NCBI GenBank assembly: GCA_000309865.1
Contig: AMGN01000006.1
Span: 1-64,000 of the forward strand
Reading direction: 5' to 3'
Length of the DNA stretch: 64,000 bases
DNA from: Methanobacterium sp. Maddingley MBC34
GTDB taxonomy: Archaea; Methanobacteriota; Methanobacteria; Methanobacteriales; Methanobacteriaceae
Under the pieces are notes generated by a model that had not been told where the DNA came from, made no database searches, and was given only the letters and a program-made list of their open reading frames with translations. Numbering within the stretch: the stretch's first letter is position 1; each line of letters opens with the position of its first letter. A program made the position numbers and the translations under genes. Positions 40,434 to 52,195 of this stretch are shown piece after piece.

Positions 40434-42317
40434 ATGGATAATGAAATAGATTACGAGAAACTGGGCCTTATGATGGGTTTGGAGATACACCAGCAGCTTA
40501 ACACAACTAAAAAGCTCTTCTGTCCCTGTGAATGCGAACTCACCGATAAAAAACCAGACTACCATGTTCTAAGGTATCTGAGGCCCACCCAGAGTGAACT
40601 GGGTAAAATAGATCGGGCTGCCTTTGAAGAGTCACGCCGTGAACTCACCTTCCTCTATGATGCTTATCCTCATCACACTTGCCTGGTGGAGACTGATGAT
40701 GAGCCACCACATCCATTGAATCAGGAGGCACTGGAGATAGGCCTTATAATTGCAACCCTCCTTAACATGACGGTGGTTGACGAGTTCCACACCATGCGAA
40801 AACAGGTAATTGATGGAAGTAACACAGGAGGATTCCAGAGAACAGGTTTACTGGCAATTCAGGGACACATGGACACACCATACGGTAAGGTTGTCATTGA
40901 AAATCTCTGTCTGGAGGAAGATGCCGCCCGAAGAATGGGGCAAAGGAAAGGAAAGGTGGAATTCCGCCTGGACCGTCTGGGAATACCTTTACTGGAGATA
41001 ACCACGGACCCTTCTATGAATCGACCGGAACAGGTGCGGGAAGTGGCCTATCAGATTGGTCAGGTTCTGCGCAGTACCAAGGTAAAACGTGGCCTGGGAA
41101 CCATACGTCAGGATCTGAATATTTCCATCCGGGAAGGGGCCCGGGTTGAAGTGAAGGGAGTGCAGGATCTGGACTCCATGGAACAACTGGTGAAAAATGA
41201 GGTCACACGCCAGCTTAAACTCCTGGAAATCAGGGATGAACTTAAAAAAAGAGATGCACAGGTTGAAGACCAGATATATGATCTAGGGGAAACCTTAAAG
41301 GACACAGAATCCAAGATCATTGCCAATGCCCTTAAAAAAGGTGGAAAAGTTTTAGCAATCAAATTAAAAGGTTACACAGGATTAATTGGTAAAGAAGTCC
41401 AGCCGGGTAGAAGATTTGGAACTGAACTGGCAGGATATGCCAAAAAAATGGGAGTAGCAGGTATATTCCACACTGATGAACTACCAGCCTACGGAATAAC
41501 TTCCCATGAAGTAGAACTGATTAACGGGTTCCTGAAAATTGGGGAAAAGGATGCATTTATCCTGGTTGCAGATGAAGGAGATAAGGCCAGAAATGCCCTG
41601 GAAGAAGTGCAGAGAAGGGCTAAAATGGCTGCAGATGGTGTTCCCGAAGAAACCAGGAAAGCATTGGATGATGCCAACACCGAGTACCTCCGCCCACTTC
41701 CCACAGCCAGCAGGATGTACGTGGAAACTGATATTCCCACCCAGATGGTTTCCCGAGAACTCCTGGAACACGTCCAGGCCAATCTTCCAGAACTTCCCAA
41801 AGAAAAAGAGGCCCGTATAATAGGTGAATACAATTTAAGTGAAGATCTAGCACACCAGCTAGTGCGACAGAACAGAACAGAACAGTTTGAAGAAATTGTT
41901 GCAGAATGTGGGGTTGAACCGACAACTGTGGCTTCACTACTGGCTTACACTCTCAAAGAACTCAGAAGGGAAGGCCTGGATGTGGAAAATCTCTCGGATA
42001 GTCTGAAGGGAACATTCCAGTTACTGAAACAGGGCAAAATATCCAAGGATGCGGTATCAGATGTGCTGGTGGGAGTTTTGAAGGAAAACTGGACTCCTGA
42101 AGAGGCTGCTGGAAATTTAAATCTGTTAATGCTTTCAGAAGAAAACGTCAGGGACATAATCGTGGAGATAGTATCTTCCAATGAAAAATTGATTACCGAA
42201 AGGAAAATGGGTGCCATGGGGTCCCTGATGGGAATGGCAATGAAAGAACTCAAGGGAAAAGCAGATGGTAAACTGGTGAACAAATTTTTGAAGGAAGAAA
42301 TACAAAAATATCTATGA
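40434..42317 (+). CDS. gatE: Glu-tRNA(Gln) amidotransferase subunit E
   Basis: A 627-residue GatE. The kinase/transamidase core carries LGLMMGLEIHQQL, CPCECELT, DDEPPHPLN, MRKQVIDGSNTGGFQRT and DPSMNRPEQVREVA; an AspRS-like insertion with GYTGLIGKEVQPGRRFGTEL and a C-terminal tail/YqeY domain ending MKELKGKADGKLVNKFLKEEI follow. It phosphorylates and amidates Glu-tRNA(Gln) with ammonia from GatD. ATG at 40434 is preferred over 40422 for GGTGAT at good spacing. trxB follows 20 bp later on the same transcript. Confidence 0.96.
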   Translation: MDNEIDYEKLGLMMGLEIHQQLNTTKKLFCPCECELTDKKPDYHVLRYLRPTQSELGKIDRAAFEESRRELTFLYDAYPHHTCLVETDDEPPHPLNQEALEIGLIIATLLNMTVVDEFHTMRKQVIDGSNTGGFQRTGLLAIQGHMDTPYGKVVIENLCLEEDAARRMGQRKGKVEFRLDRLGIPLLEITTDPSMNRPEQVREVAYQIGQVLRSTKVKRGLGTIRQDLNISIREGARVEVKGVQDLDSMEQLVKNEVTRQLKLLEIRDELKKRDAQVEDQIYDLGETLKDTESKIIANALKKGGKVLAIKLKGYTGLIGKEVQPGRRFGTELAGYAKKMGVAGIFHTDELPAYGITSHEVELINGFLKIGEKDAFILVADEGDKARNALEEVQRRAKMAADGVPEETRKALDDANTEYLRPLPTASRMYVETDIPTQMVSRELLEHVQANLPELPKEKEARIIGEYNLSEDLAHQLVRQNRTEQFEEIVAECGVEPTTVASLLAYTLKELRREGLDVENLSDSLKGTFQLLKQGKISKDAVSDVLVGVLKENWTPEEAAGNLNLLMLSEENVRDIIVEIVSSNEKLITERKMGAMGSLMGMAMKELKGKADGKLVNKFLKEEIQKYL

Positions 42318-42337
42318 AGTAAGTGGAGAGTTTTTAT

Positions 42338-43264
<927 letters not shown>

Positions 43265-43321
43265 AACTTTCTGATGATTAATATCCAAAATTAAATTATT
43301 TTAGCTATTTTACAGGATAAC

Positions 43322-44176
<855 letters not shown>

Positions 44177-44363
44177 ATATTTTTATTTTATTCCTTGTTG
44201 GGACTTTTAGCCAGGATTTAGCTATAATATCCCTAAATTTCTATTTTAGAAGAAGAGTCTTTTGTCAGTAAATAAACAATTTTCATGGTAATTAAGGATA
44301 AATGATTAACAGTTATATGCTGATTAAGCAATAATACTATCAAAGATTGATATTGGTGGTTGA

Positions 44364-44579
44364 ATGGAAGAGCAGTTCTTGGTTAAAAGTTTAATGAAAG
44401 ATGATTCTGCTGAAGAAGATCATTTACTACTGTTAGTTAATAATTTAATTGAAGAATACATTTTAACCAAAATTATCAATGAATTTACTGATGAAGATGT
44501 GGATTATTTAAAGGTAAAAGATCGCCAATTGAGATGGTTAGCTGCTAAAGCAAGATTTCGGGCGGTTAAGATAAAATAG
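44364..44579 (+). CDS. Small conserved helical protein, unknown function
   Basis: A 71-residue acidic-to-basic all-helical protein (MEEQFLVKSLMKDDSAEEDHLLLLVNNLIEEYILTKIINE in parts, ending RQLRWLAAKARFRAVKIK). The amphipathic pattern suggests protein or nucleic-acid contact. GGTGGTTGA is a good ribosome site, which supports a real gene despite the small size. No motif recognised and no partner evident. Confidence 0.55.
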   Translation: MEEQFLVKSLMKDDSAEEDHLLLLVNNLIEEYILTKIINEFTDEDVDYLKVKDRQLRWLAAKARFRAVKIK

Positions 44580-44644
44580 TATTCATGAACTTTTTTTTAT
44601 TTGTGTGTGGGGTTAGTTTTTTACTCTTTTTAGTCAATATGCAG

Positions 44645-45454
44645 CTATTCAATTACAAAACGACAGTGTTTATCTCCTAGAGCGTAACATTTGGTTTCTT
44701 TAACTCTGGTTTTTTCATTATTGTACCGGCTGAATAATGATTCAAGAATTCCGCTGTCAAAGGCACAGGCAGGCCTACCCAAATAAGGCAGTCCACTGCA
44801 TTCAAAACAGTCTTGGACACTTATGGTTAAGGGTTTGAGGGTTTTAACTTCTACAGTTCCCAGGCTGTGTGTCTGCCAAAAATTGGCAATGTTTCCCAGG
44901 AAGGTATCCCTATCTGGATCTTTAACTTTTTCATAAAGGGCTTCTCCCACCTTTAAACCTGCTTCGTGAAGTATGGGGTCTATATCCACTCCCTGGGTGA
45001 GCAGTGAAATCCGGATGGTGTGAAATATCAGACGGAAGAACTCAAAGGGATCATTTTCACTTGAAATGTACCTCTGGATGTAGGCAGAAATATCCTCCTG
45101 AAGTTGTTCTCGTTGCAATTTGCCGATGTATTCCGATTGGATGAAAAATATCTTTTTCCTAGCATCTTTAGGATCCACACGGGAGCTGATTATACCTTCT
45201 CTAGACATGGATTTGAGATGACTGGATACAGTTGATTTGGCACGTCCCGAGAACTTTACTATCTCATCAAAGCTTAGATCACCCTCACGGAGCATGGATA
45301 AAATCTTCACCCTGACTGGGCTTTTAACTGCCTTTACACCTTCGGGGGTAGCGAAAAGTTCGATCTGGATATTTTCAGATCCATAAACGTGATCATTCTC
45401 GTTCATGCCATTGTTAATATCTCTTGTGTCCTGATTTATGTTATTTTTTACCAT
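44645..45454 (-). CDS. msvR: MsvR redox-sensing transcription regulator (ArsR-like HTH plus V4R)
   Basis: A 269-residue regulator with an ArsR-type winged helix (about 33-105: SPVRVKILSMLREGDLSFDEIVKFSGRAKSTVSSHLKSMSREGII in parts) and a C-terminal V4R domain (about 130-268) with QDCFECSGLPYLGRPACAFD and ETKCYALGDKHCRF. This is the methanogen-specific V4R regulator MsvR, whose Cys residues sense oxidation and which in Methanothermobacter controls an oxidative-stress operon. Here it follows a Zn-ribbon, cupin and hcp gene on the same strand. AGGATGA precedes the ATG. Confidence 0.9.
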   Translation of the reverse strand: MVKNNINQDTRDINNGMNENDHVYGSENIQIELFATPEGVKAVKSPVRVKILSMLREGDLSFDEIVKFSGRAKSTVSSHLKSMSREGIISSRVDPKDARKKIFFIQSEYIGKLQREQLQEDISAYIQRYISSENDPFEFFRLIFHTIRISLLTQGVDIDPILHEAGLKVGEALYEKVKDPDRDTFLGNIANFWQTHSLGTVEVKTLKPLTISVQDCFECSGLPYLGRPACAFDSGILESLFSRYNNEKTRVKETKCYALGDKHCRFVIE

Positions 45455-45526
45455 TTTTCATCCTATTGAATTTGTTTGCCATTATTGGGGATATTTCATG
45501 TTATACTATTTATTCATTGCTTTGAT

Positions 45527-45724
45527 TTATTGTCCTCTTTCACAGCGGAAGCACGTGTCAGTTTCCCGATCAGTTTTGAAGGTTATGCCACATTTTTTAC
45601 AAGTAACATCCTTCAGGGAAGATTTTTTATCAATGATTTCCAGTGCACATGAACACTTCCAACCCATTTTACCTTTCAAAGCCTGTTCAAATGCTTTATC
45701 TTCATCAGATTCATTTTTAGACAT
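45527..45724 (-). CDS. Small zinc-ribbon protein
   Basis: A 65-residue protein: an acidic start, then KCSCALEIIDKKSSLKDVTCKKCGITFKTDRETDTCFRCERGQ. Four CxxC/CxC-type pairs form one or two zinc ribbons. AGGAGG lies 8 bases before the ATG. It sits 28 bp after the cupin gene and 72 bp before msvR, likely in one transcript. Function unknown; a metal-binding or electron-transfer role in the stress cluster is inference. Confidence 0.72.
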   Translation of the reverse strand: MSKNESDEDKAFEQALKGKMGWKCSCALEIIDKKSSLKDVTCKKCGITFKTDRETDTCFRCERGQ

Positions 45725-45752
45725 ATATAATCCTCCTTTGGTTGTGAATTTT

Positions 45753-46091
45753 CTACAATAGTTTGGTTTCAGTTGTGGGTCTGGGAACCTTAACTACCAG
45801 AAAGCGTAGTGTCTCAGCACTCTCATTATACCAGCAGTGCGGAATACCTGCAGGGCTATTTACTAACACATCTTTTTCAACTTCCTTTTTCTCTTCCCCT
45901 ATTTCTACTATGCCTTTACCTTCTAAAACATAGAAGAAAACATCCACTGGAGTTATATGTTTTTTAAGTGACTCTCCGGGTTTAAGTGTTATATGCACTG
46001 TCATTGCATTTTCAGTATCGTATAACTTCCTGACATCTACTTTATGGGGAGTGTCAACCACCGGACTTTTTTCCAATTGAACTACATCCAT
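45753..46091 (-). CDS. Single-domain cupin protein
   Basis: A 112-residue cupin: AMTVHITLKPGESLKKHITPVDVFFYVLEGKGIVEIG (about 28-64, in parts) and NSPAGIPHCWYNESAETLRFLVVKVPRP. The metal-ligand pattern G-x5-H-x-T/H and the later P-H are recognisable, so a metal site is likely. Substrate unknown. It lies between hcp and the Zn-ribbon gene, with a direct repeat in its leader. Confidence 0.8.
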   Translation of the reverse strand: MDVVQLEKSPVVDTPHKVDVRKLYDTENAMTVHITLKPGESLKKHITPVDVFFYVLEGKGIVEIGEEKKEVEKDVLVNSPAGIPHCWYNESAETLRFLVVKVPRPTTETKLL

Positions 46092-46097
46092 TTTAGC

Positions 46098-46132
46098 ACC
46101 CTTTTATTAGCCCTGTAAACCCTTTTATTGGC
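46098..46132. repeat. Direct repeat in the leader of the cupin gene
   Basis: ACCCTTTTATTAGCC (46098-46112) and ACCCTTTTATTGGC (46119-46132) repeat at a 21-bp period, two helical turns, just before the cupin start. They could be a regulator site or a duplicated leader segment; the downstream copy overlaps the GGGTG ribosome site. Confidence 0.45.
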
Positions 46133-46224
46133 TTTGTAATATTAACTATTAATTGTAATTTTATTGAATTTAAAGTTATATTTTCGGGATTATATTATAT
46201 TGAAATTAATTCTCAATGGTATTA

Positions 46225-46260
46225 ACCATTAAAATGGTAAAAAATGGGGTGATTACCCCA
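46225..46260 (-). terminator. hcp terminator hairpins
   Basis: On the minus strand, TGGGGT-AATC-ACCCCA (46245-46260) contains the hcp stop codon and is followed by TTTTTACC; a second small stem ACCATT-AA-AATGGT follows at 46225-46238. This would end hcp mRNA and separate it from the cupin gene. Confidence 0.55.
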
Positions 46261-47626
46261 TTATAGCTTTGATGTCTTCTTCTGGATCTCCGATTGGTTT
46301 CAAGTCGTAGTTTTCTACCAGAACTTTCAGGATGTCATCGTTGGCCCATGCAGGGAGAATAGGTCCAATGTACATTCCTTTAATGTTCAGGGCCAGTAAA
46401 CTCCAGAGAATTGCAGCTGCTTTTTGTTCCATCCAGCTCAGAACAATGGTTAATGGCAGTTCATTGAGTTCCACACCGAATAGTTCTGTTAGGGCCACTG
46501 CAATATCTACTGCCACTATGGCATCGTTACACTGTCCCAGGTCTATCAGTCGGGGTACTCCTTCAATATCCCCTAAATCCATGTCGTTGAAACGGTATTT
46601 TCCACATGCCAGTGTCAGAACTACTGCTTCTTTAGGGAGTTTCTCCACAAATTCGGTGTAGTATTTTGCCTGAGGTTTTGGAGAGTCACATCCACCAACC
46701 AGGATGAACTGTTTTATTTTACCAGCTTCCACCAGTTCTTTAATTTTTGGAGCGAGGGATAGGACGGTTGAAGCTCCAAATCCAGTGGTTAAAACGGTGT
46801 CTCGTGGTTCATCTTCCATTTCAGGAAGCTCCAGGGCTTTTTCAATTACTGGGGTGAAATCATTGTCATCTATATGTTGCACTCCAGGTAACTGGGCTAC
46901 CCCACTGGTGAACATTCTTTCTTTGTATTCATCTTTAGGTAAGAGTACACAGTTTGAAGTTCCCAGGATGGCCACAGGGTATTTGGAGAAGGTCTGTTTC
47001 TGGTCAAACCAGGGGCCTCCCAGCTGTCCAACGAGGTGTTTGTATTTTTTAAGTCCAGGGTATCCGTGGGCGGGTAACATTTCAGAGTGGGTGTATATGT
47101 TAATTCCCTTTCCTTCGGTCTGTTTTAGGAGTTCTTCCAGGTTTTGGAGGCTGTGTCCGGTGACTATGATACCAGGACCTTTAATGGATCCAACAGGCAC
47201 TTCGGTGGGTACGGGTTCACCGTAGGTTTCAATATGGGCTTTTTTTAGTAGCTGCATGGTTTTGATGTTCATTTGACCTGCTTCCAGAGCCAGCTTCACA
47301 AGGTCCTCTGGGTCGAAGTTGACATTGGTCAGGGTGGTGAAGAAACCCTTTTCCAGGAAGGCGTCCACCTCATCATCAGTATATCCCAGTTCACGGGCAT
47401 GGTATAGATAAGCTGATATTCCTTTTATGGCAAATAGCAGGTTGTCCTGCAGTCGGGCCACAGTGGGTTGTTTTCCACATACTCCTACAACGGTACAACC
47501 AGTTTCACGGGCAGTTTGTGAGCACTGGTAACAGAACATATCTAATGCATCTTTTTTCTCCATTTTATTTCCTCCTTCATTACTTTCAACCTTTTTAGGT
47601 TTTTTAAATAAGTCAATGAATCCCAT
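46253..47626 (-). CDS. hcp: Hybrid cluster protein (hydroxylamine reductase)
   Basis: A 457-residue Hcp. N-terminal [4Fe-4S] motif CYQCSQTARETGCTVVGVCG (C-x2-C-x8-C-x5-C) and hybrid-cluster residues in ITGHSLQNLEELL-like (GPGIIVTGHSLQ), GTSNCVLLP, GGCDSPKP, LACGKYRFND, and LSWMEQKAAAILWSLLAL. It reduces hydroxylamine and acts on NO/S-nitrosothiols. The compact length fits the form without the long insert. AAGGAGG lies before an internal ATG at 47563 (MEKKDALDM), which would give 436 residues; the longer start at 47626 also has GAGG. Promoter boxes upstream and nearby msvR suggest redox control. Confidence 0.92.
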   Translation of the reverse strand: MGFIDLFKKPKKVESNEGGNKMEKKDALDMFCYQCSQTARETGCTVVGVCGKQPTVARLQDNLLFAIKGISAYLYHARELGYTDDEVDAFLEKGFFTTLTNVNFDPEDLVKLALEAGQMNIKTMQLLKKAHIETYGEPVPTEVPVGSIKGPGIIVTGHSLQNLEELLKQTEGKGINIYTHSEMLPAHGYPGLKKYKHLVGQLGGPWFDQKQTFSKYPVAILGTSNCVLLPKDEYKERMFTSGVAQLPGVQHIDDNDFTPVIEKALELPEMEDEPRDTVLTTGFGASTVLSLAPKIKELVEAGKIKQFILVGGCDSPKPQAKYYTEFVEKLPKEAVVLTLACGKYRFNDMDLGDIEGVPRLIDLGQCNDAIVAVDIAVALTELFGVELNELPLTIVLSWMEQKAAAILWSLLALNIKGMYIGPILPAWANDDILKVLVENYDLKPIGDPEEDIKAIMG

Positions 47627-47712
47627 GTTGTTTCCTCTGTTTTTTTGAATGTTTTCTGGTCCTTAGTTTTGTCCTTTGAACTCTTTATTTTTGTTTCATT
47701 AACAGCGAATAG

Positions 47713-47759
47713 TTCTACATATATCGAATGTTCTATACTTATAGAACAAACTATTTAAA
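47713..47759 (-). promoter_or_regulatory. hcp promoter with two TTC-N10-GAA palindromic boxes
   Basis: Minus-strand TATA TTTAAATA is at 47752-47759. Box 1 (47731-47746) is the core of a 9+2+9 perfect inverted repeat TGTTCTATA-CT-TATAGAACA (47729-47748). Box 2 (47713-47728) is TTC-TACATATATC-GAA, with centres 18 bp apart. Box 1 lies between TATA and the predicted start of transcription. The outer geometry TTC-N10-GAA equals that of the MsvR motif TTCGTA-N4-TACGAA as I recall it, but inner bases differ. Confidence 0.6.
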
Positions 47760-48050
47760 ATTTTTGGTGACTCCTGAGAATTTAAATTGATTAAAAATCA
47801 ATAATTTAGAATATAACGGAATAATATCCAATAAGTTTAGAATATAATTGGTTTATTGATCTATTTCCTTTTAATGGGCTGAAATAATTTATAAATCAAA
47901 ATAATGGAATGTTTGATTCATTATTGGGAAAGTATTTGAATGTAATTGTAATAGATATTGCTTACTCATGGAAATATTAATATTCCCTGAAAACAATAAA
48001 TGAACTCCAGGGTAGTAATTAATGAATATAACTTGATTATTTGAGGGATC
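47760..48050. other. AT-rich divergent intergenic between hcp and a sensor kinase
   Basis: No gene seen. It carries the hcp promoter on the left and, on the right, the leader of the kinase gene at 48051 with GAGGGATC as ribosome site. Confidence 0.4.
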
Positions 48051-50474
<2,424 letters not shown>

Positions 50475-50606
50475 TTAAATGAATAATTTAGGTAAATGAC
50501 GTTATTAGGTTTAATTTTTTATTTTAAATACATTTTGCCTCTTTGATATATTATATAGATTGAAAACTGGGAAATATAAAAAGAAAAAAAAGAAAAGGGG
50601 GGTTTT

Positions 50607-51656
50607 TTAGTTTTTCATTCTTGGATACAGAGTTCCGGCTAATGTTACTATCATGCCGACTATCAACAGTCCAATAGGAGCACCGGTAGTTTGCATGGGT
50701 ATGGTTTTTCCAGTTGATGTAGTTGCCGAAGCGGCTGCCACAGTTGTGGTTGCATTGCCAGATTCGATTGGTGCGTTGAATGGTGCAGTGAATAAGAATG
50801 CAGTCACTGAAGAGCTACCTCGGGGGGCAATGGTTATAGGGTCCCAGTAGTAGAGCATTGCACTGTCATCAGTGATATCTAGGCCGGTTGGTGTGTAATC
50901 GTATGCTTCATCGTAAGAAGAGTCATATTCTGCAGCAGTGAGAAGTTCTGGTGGTGTTGATCCTGAAGGATATATTACAGAACCGTAAACACTGAATGTG
51001 GGGTTTGTGGGGTCGTCAGTAGCTTCCCATTCCTTAAACGCAGGGGTGATCCATCCTTCCTCTGTGGTCTGCCATGGACCATCCGGGTCTCGAGGTCTGA
51101 CCTGCGAACCATCTTCACCAGCAATAGTAAGGTCCCAGTAGTAACGAATAGCGAAAGTTCGTGTCTGTTGAGCATAGTTTGTGATGTAAGTGGTTATTTG
51201 TATGCGGGAATCTTCATAGGTAGTACCAAGGATTTTGATACTCTGCAAGACACCAAATAAAGGGGCGGTTGCGCCAACACTCCAAAAAGTATCGATCTGT
51301 GTAGGGCTAACTTGGGTGACTGAAACAGCATAATCGTCTAAGTCCTCTTGTGTGTAGGGTGCGGTTGTGCTTGTTCCCTTGCTGGAAGTGTAATCAGTCT
51401 GCCCGGTAACGTCCCTAACTGTCAGATAGGTAGTTCCAGGTTCTTGGTCTACACCATTGTATAAGATGTCTTCGTCAGGGTAGGGGTGGTTTGGTCCGGT
51501 GCAAGCAGTCCAGGTACCCACATCGTCTTCAGTTAGATTATCTTGCACTGAAACAGTGTATATTCCGTTGGTGGCGTTCATCACTGCCGAAGCAGAGCTG
51601 GCCAGAATCACTGCAATAAATAGAGTCAATATTGTTAGAATTATTTGTTTTTTCAT
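50607..51656 (-). CDS. Secreted surface protein with C-terminal membrane/sorting segment
   Basis: A 349-residue exported protein. Residues 1-24 are a Sec signal peptide ending SASA. The bulk is beta-rich and rich in Thr, Asp and Tyr (DLTIAGEDGSQVRPRDPDGPW, SVTAFLFTAPFNAP). Residues about 315-349 form Thr/Ala spacer, then IPMQTTGAPIGLLIVGMIVTLAGTLYPRMKN, split as motif, helix and basic tail. The MQ-TG-PI stretch before the helix resembles C-terminal sorting segments of methanobacterial surface proteins. A very strong AAAGGAGGTGA ribosome site suggests high expression. Function unknown. Confidence 0.7.
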   Translation of the reverse strand: MKKQIILTILTLFIAVILASSASAVMNATNGIYTVSVQDNLTEDDVGTWTACTGPNHPYPDEDILYNGVDQEPGTTYLTVRDVTGQTDYTSSKGTSTTAPYTQEDLDDYAVSVTQVSPTQIDTFWSVGATAPLFGVLQSIKILGTTYEDSRIQITTYITNYAQQTRTFAIRYYWDLTIAGEDGSQVRPRDPDGPWQTTEEGWITPAFKEWEATDDPTNPTFSVYGSVIYPSGSTPPELLTAAEYDSSYDEAYDYTPTGLDITDDSAMLYYWDPITIAPRGSSSVTAFLFTAPFNAPIESGNATTTVAAASATTSTGKTIPMQTTGAPIGLLIVGMIVTLAGTLYPRMKN

Positions 51657-52195
51657 CCGTTTTCACCTCCTTTATGCCTTTAAATTCCTCAATTTTTTGC
51701 TATTTAAAATGGCACATGAACTGGTGTGCAGAGTGTGAAGTGTTCATGTTAGTATGTAATTATGTACTTTAAGGGGTATAAAATTAACTAAAAAAACTGC
51801 GTTAAGTAATATTCTAATAGTATCAATATATTTCTAAAAATAGGATGTTGGAAAGGATTATCTAAAAATAGGAGTTTATATGGATTAAAAATTATTATTT
51901 TTTTATAACTAAATTTTGATATTAGATGATTATAATTCAATATTTATCATTTTATTTATTAATTTTTAAGAAATGAAAAAACTCTTAAATAACCGGATAT
52001 CTTATTTACATTAACACTAAAAATTAGTTTTATATATCAATACTTCAAACTTTACTCTCTTATCAGAATAAACCTATTATTAAAAAAAATAATTATCAAA
52101 ATAATAATGTGATATATATGAAATACTTTTTAGAGTTCATTTTTGACATATATGTATATTAAAAATTAATACTTAGAATTTGATGTTTGTTGGGG
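51657..52195 (+). promoter_or_regulatory. Long AT-rich leader, homologous to the leader at 54153
   Basis: No full gene. It contains GAAAAAACTCTTAAATAAC (51975-51993), AAAAATTAGTTTTAT (52019-52033) and AATGTGATATAT (52106-52117) in the same order as before the AAA+ ATPase gene. Directly after the last block an ATG at 52118 opens a 14-codon frame (MKYFLEFIFDIYVY) ending at 52162. Two TCTAAAAATAGGA copies lie near 51832 and 51861. Confidence 0.5.
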
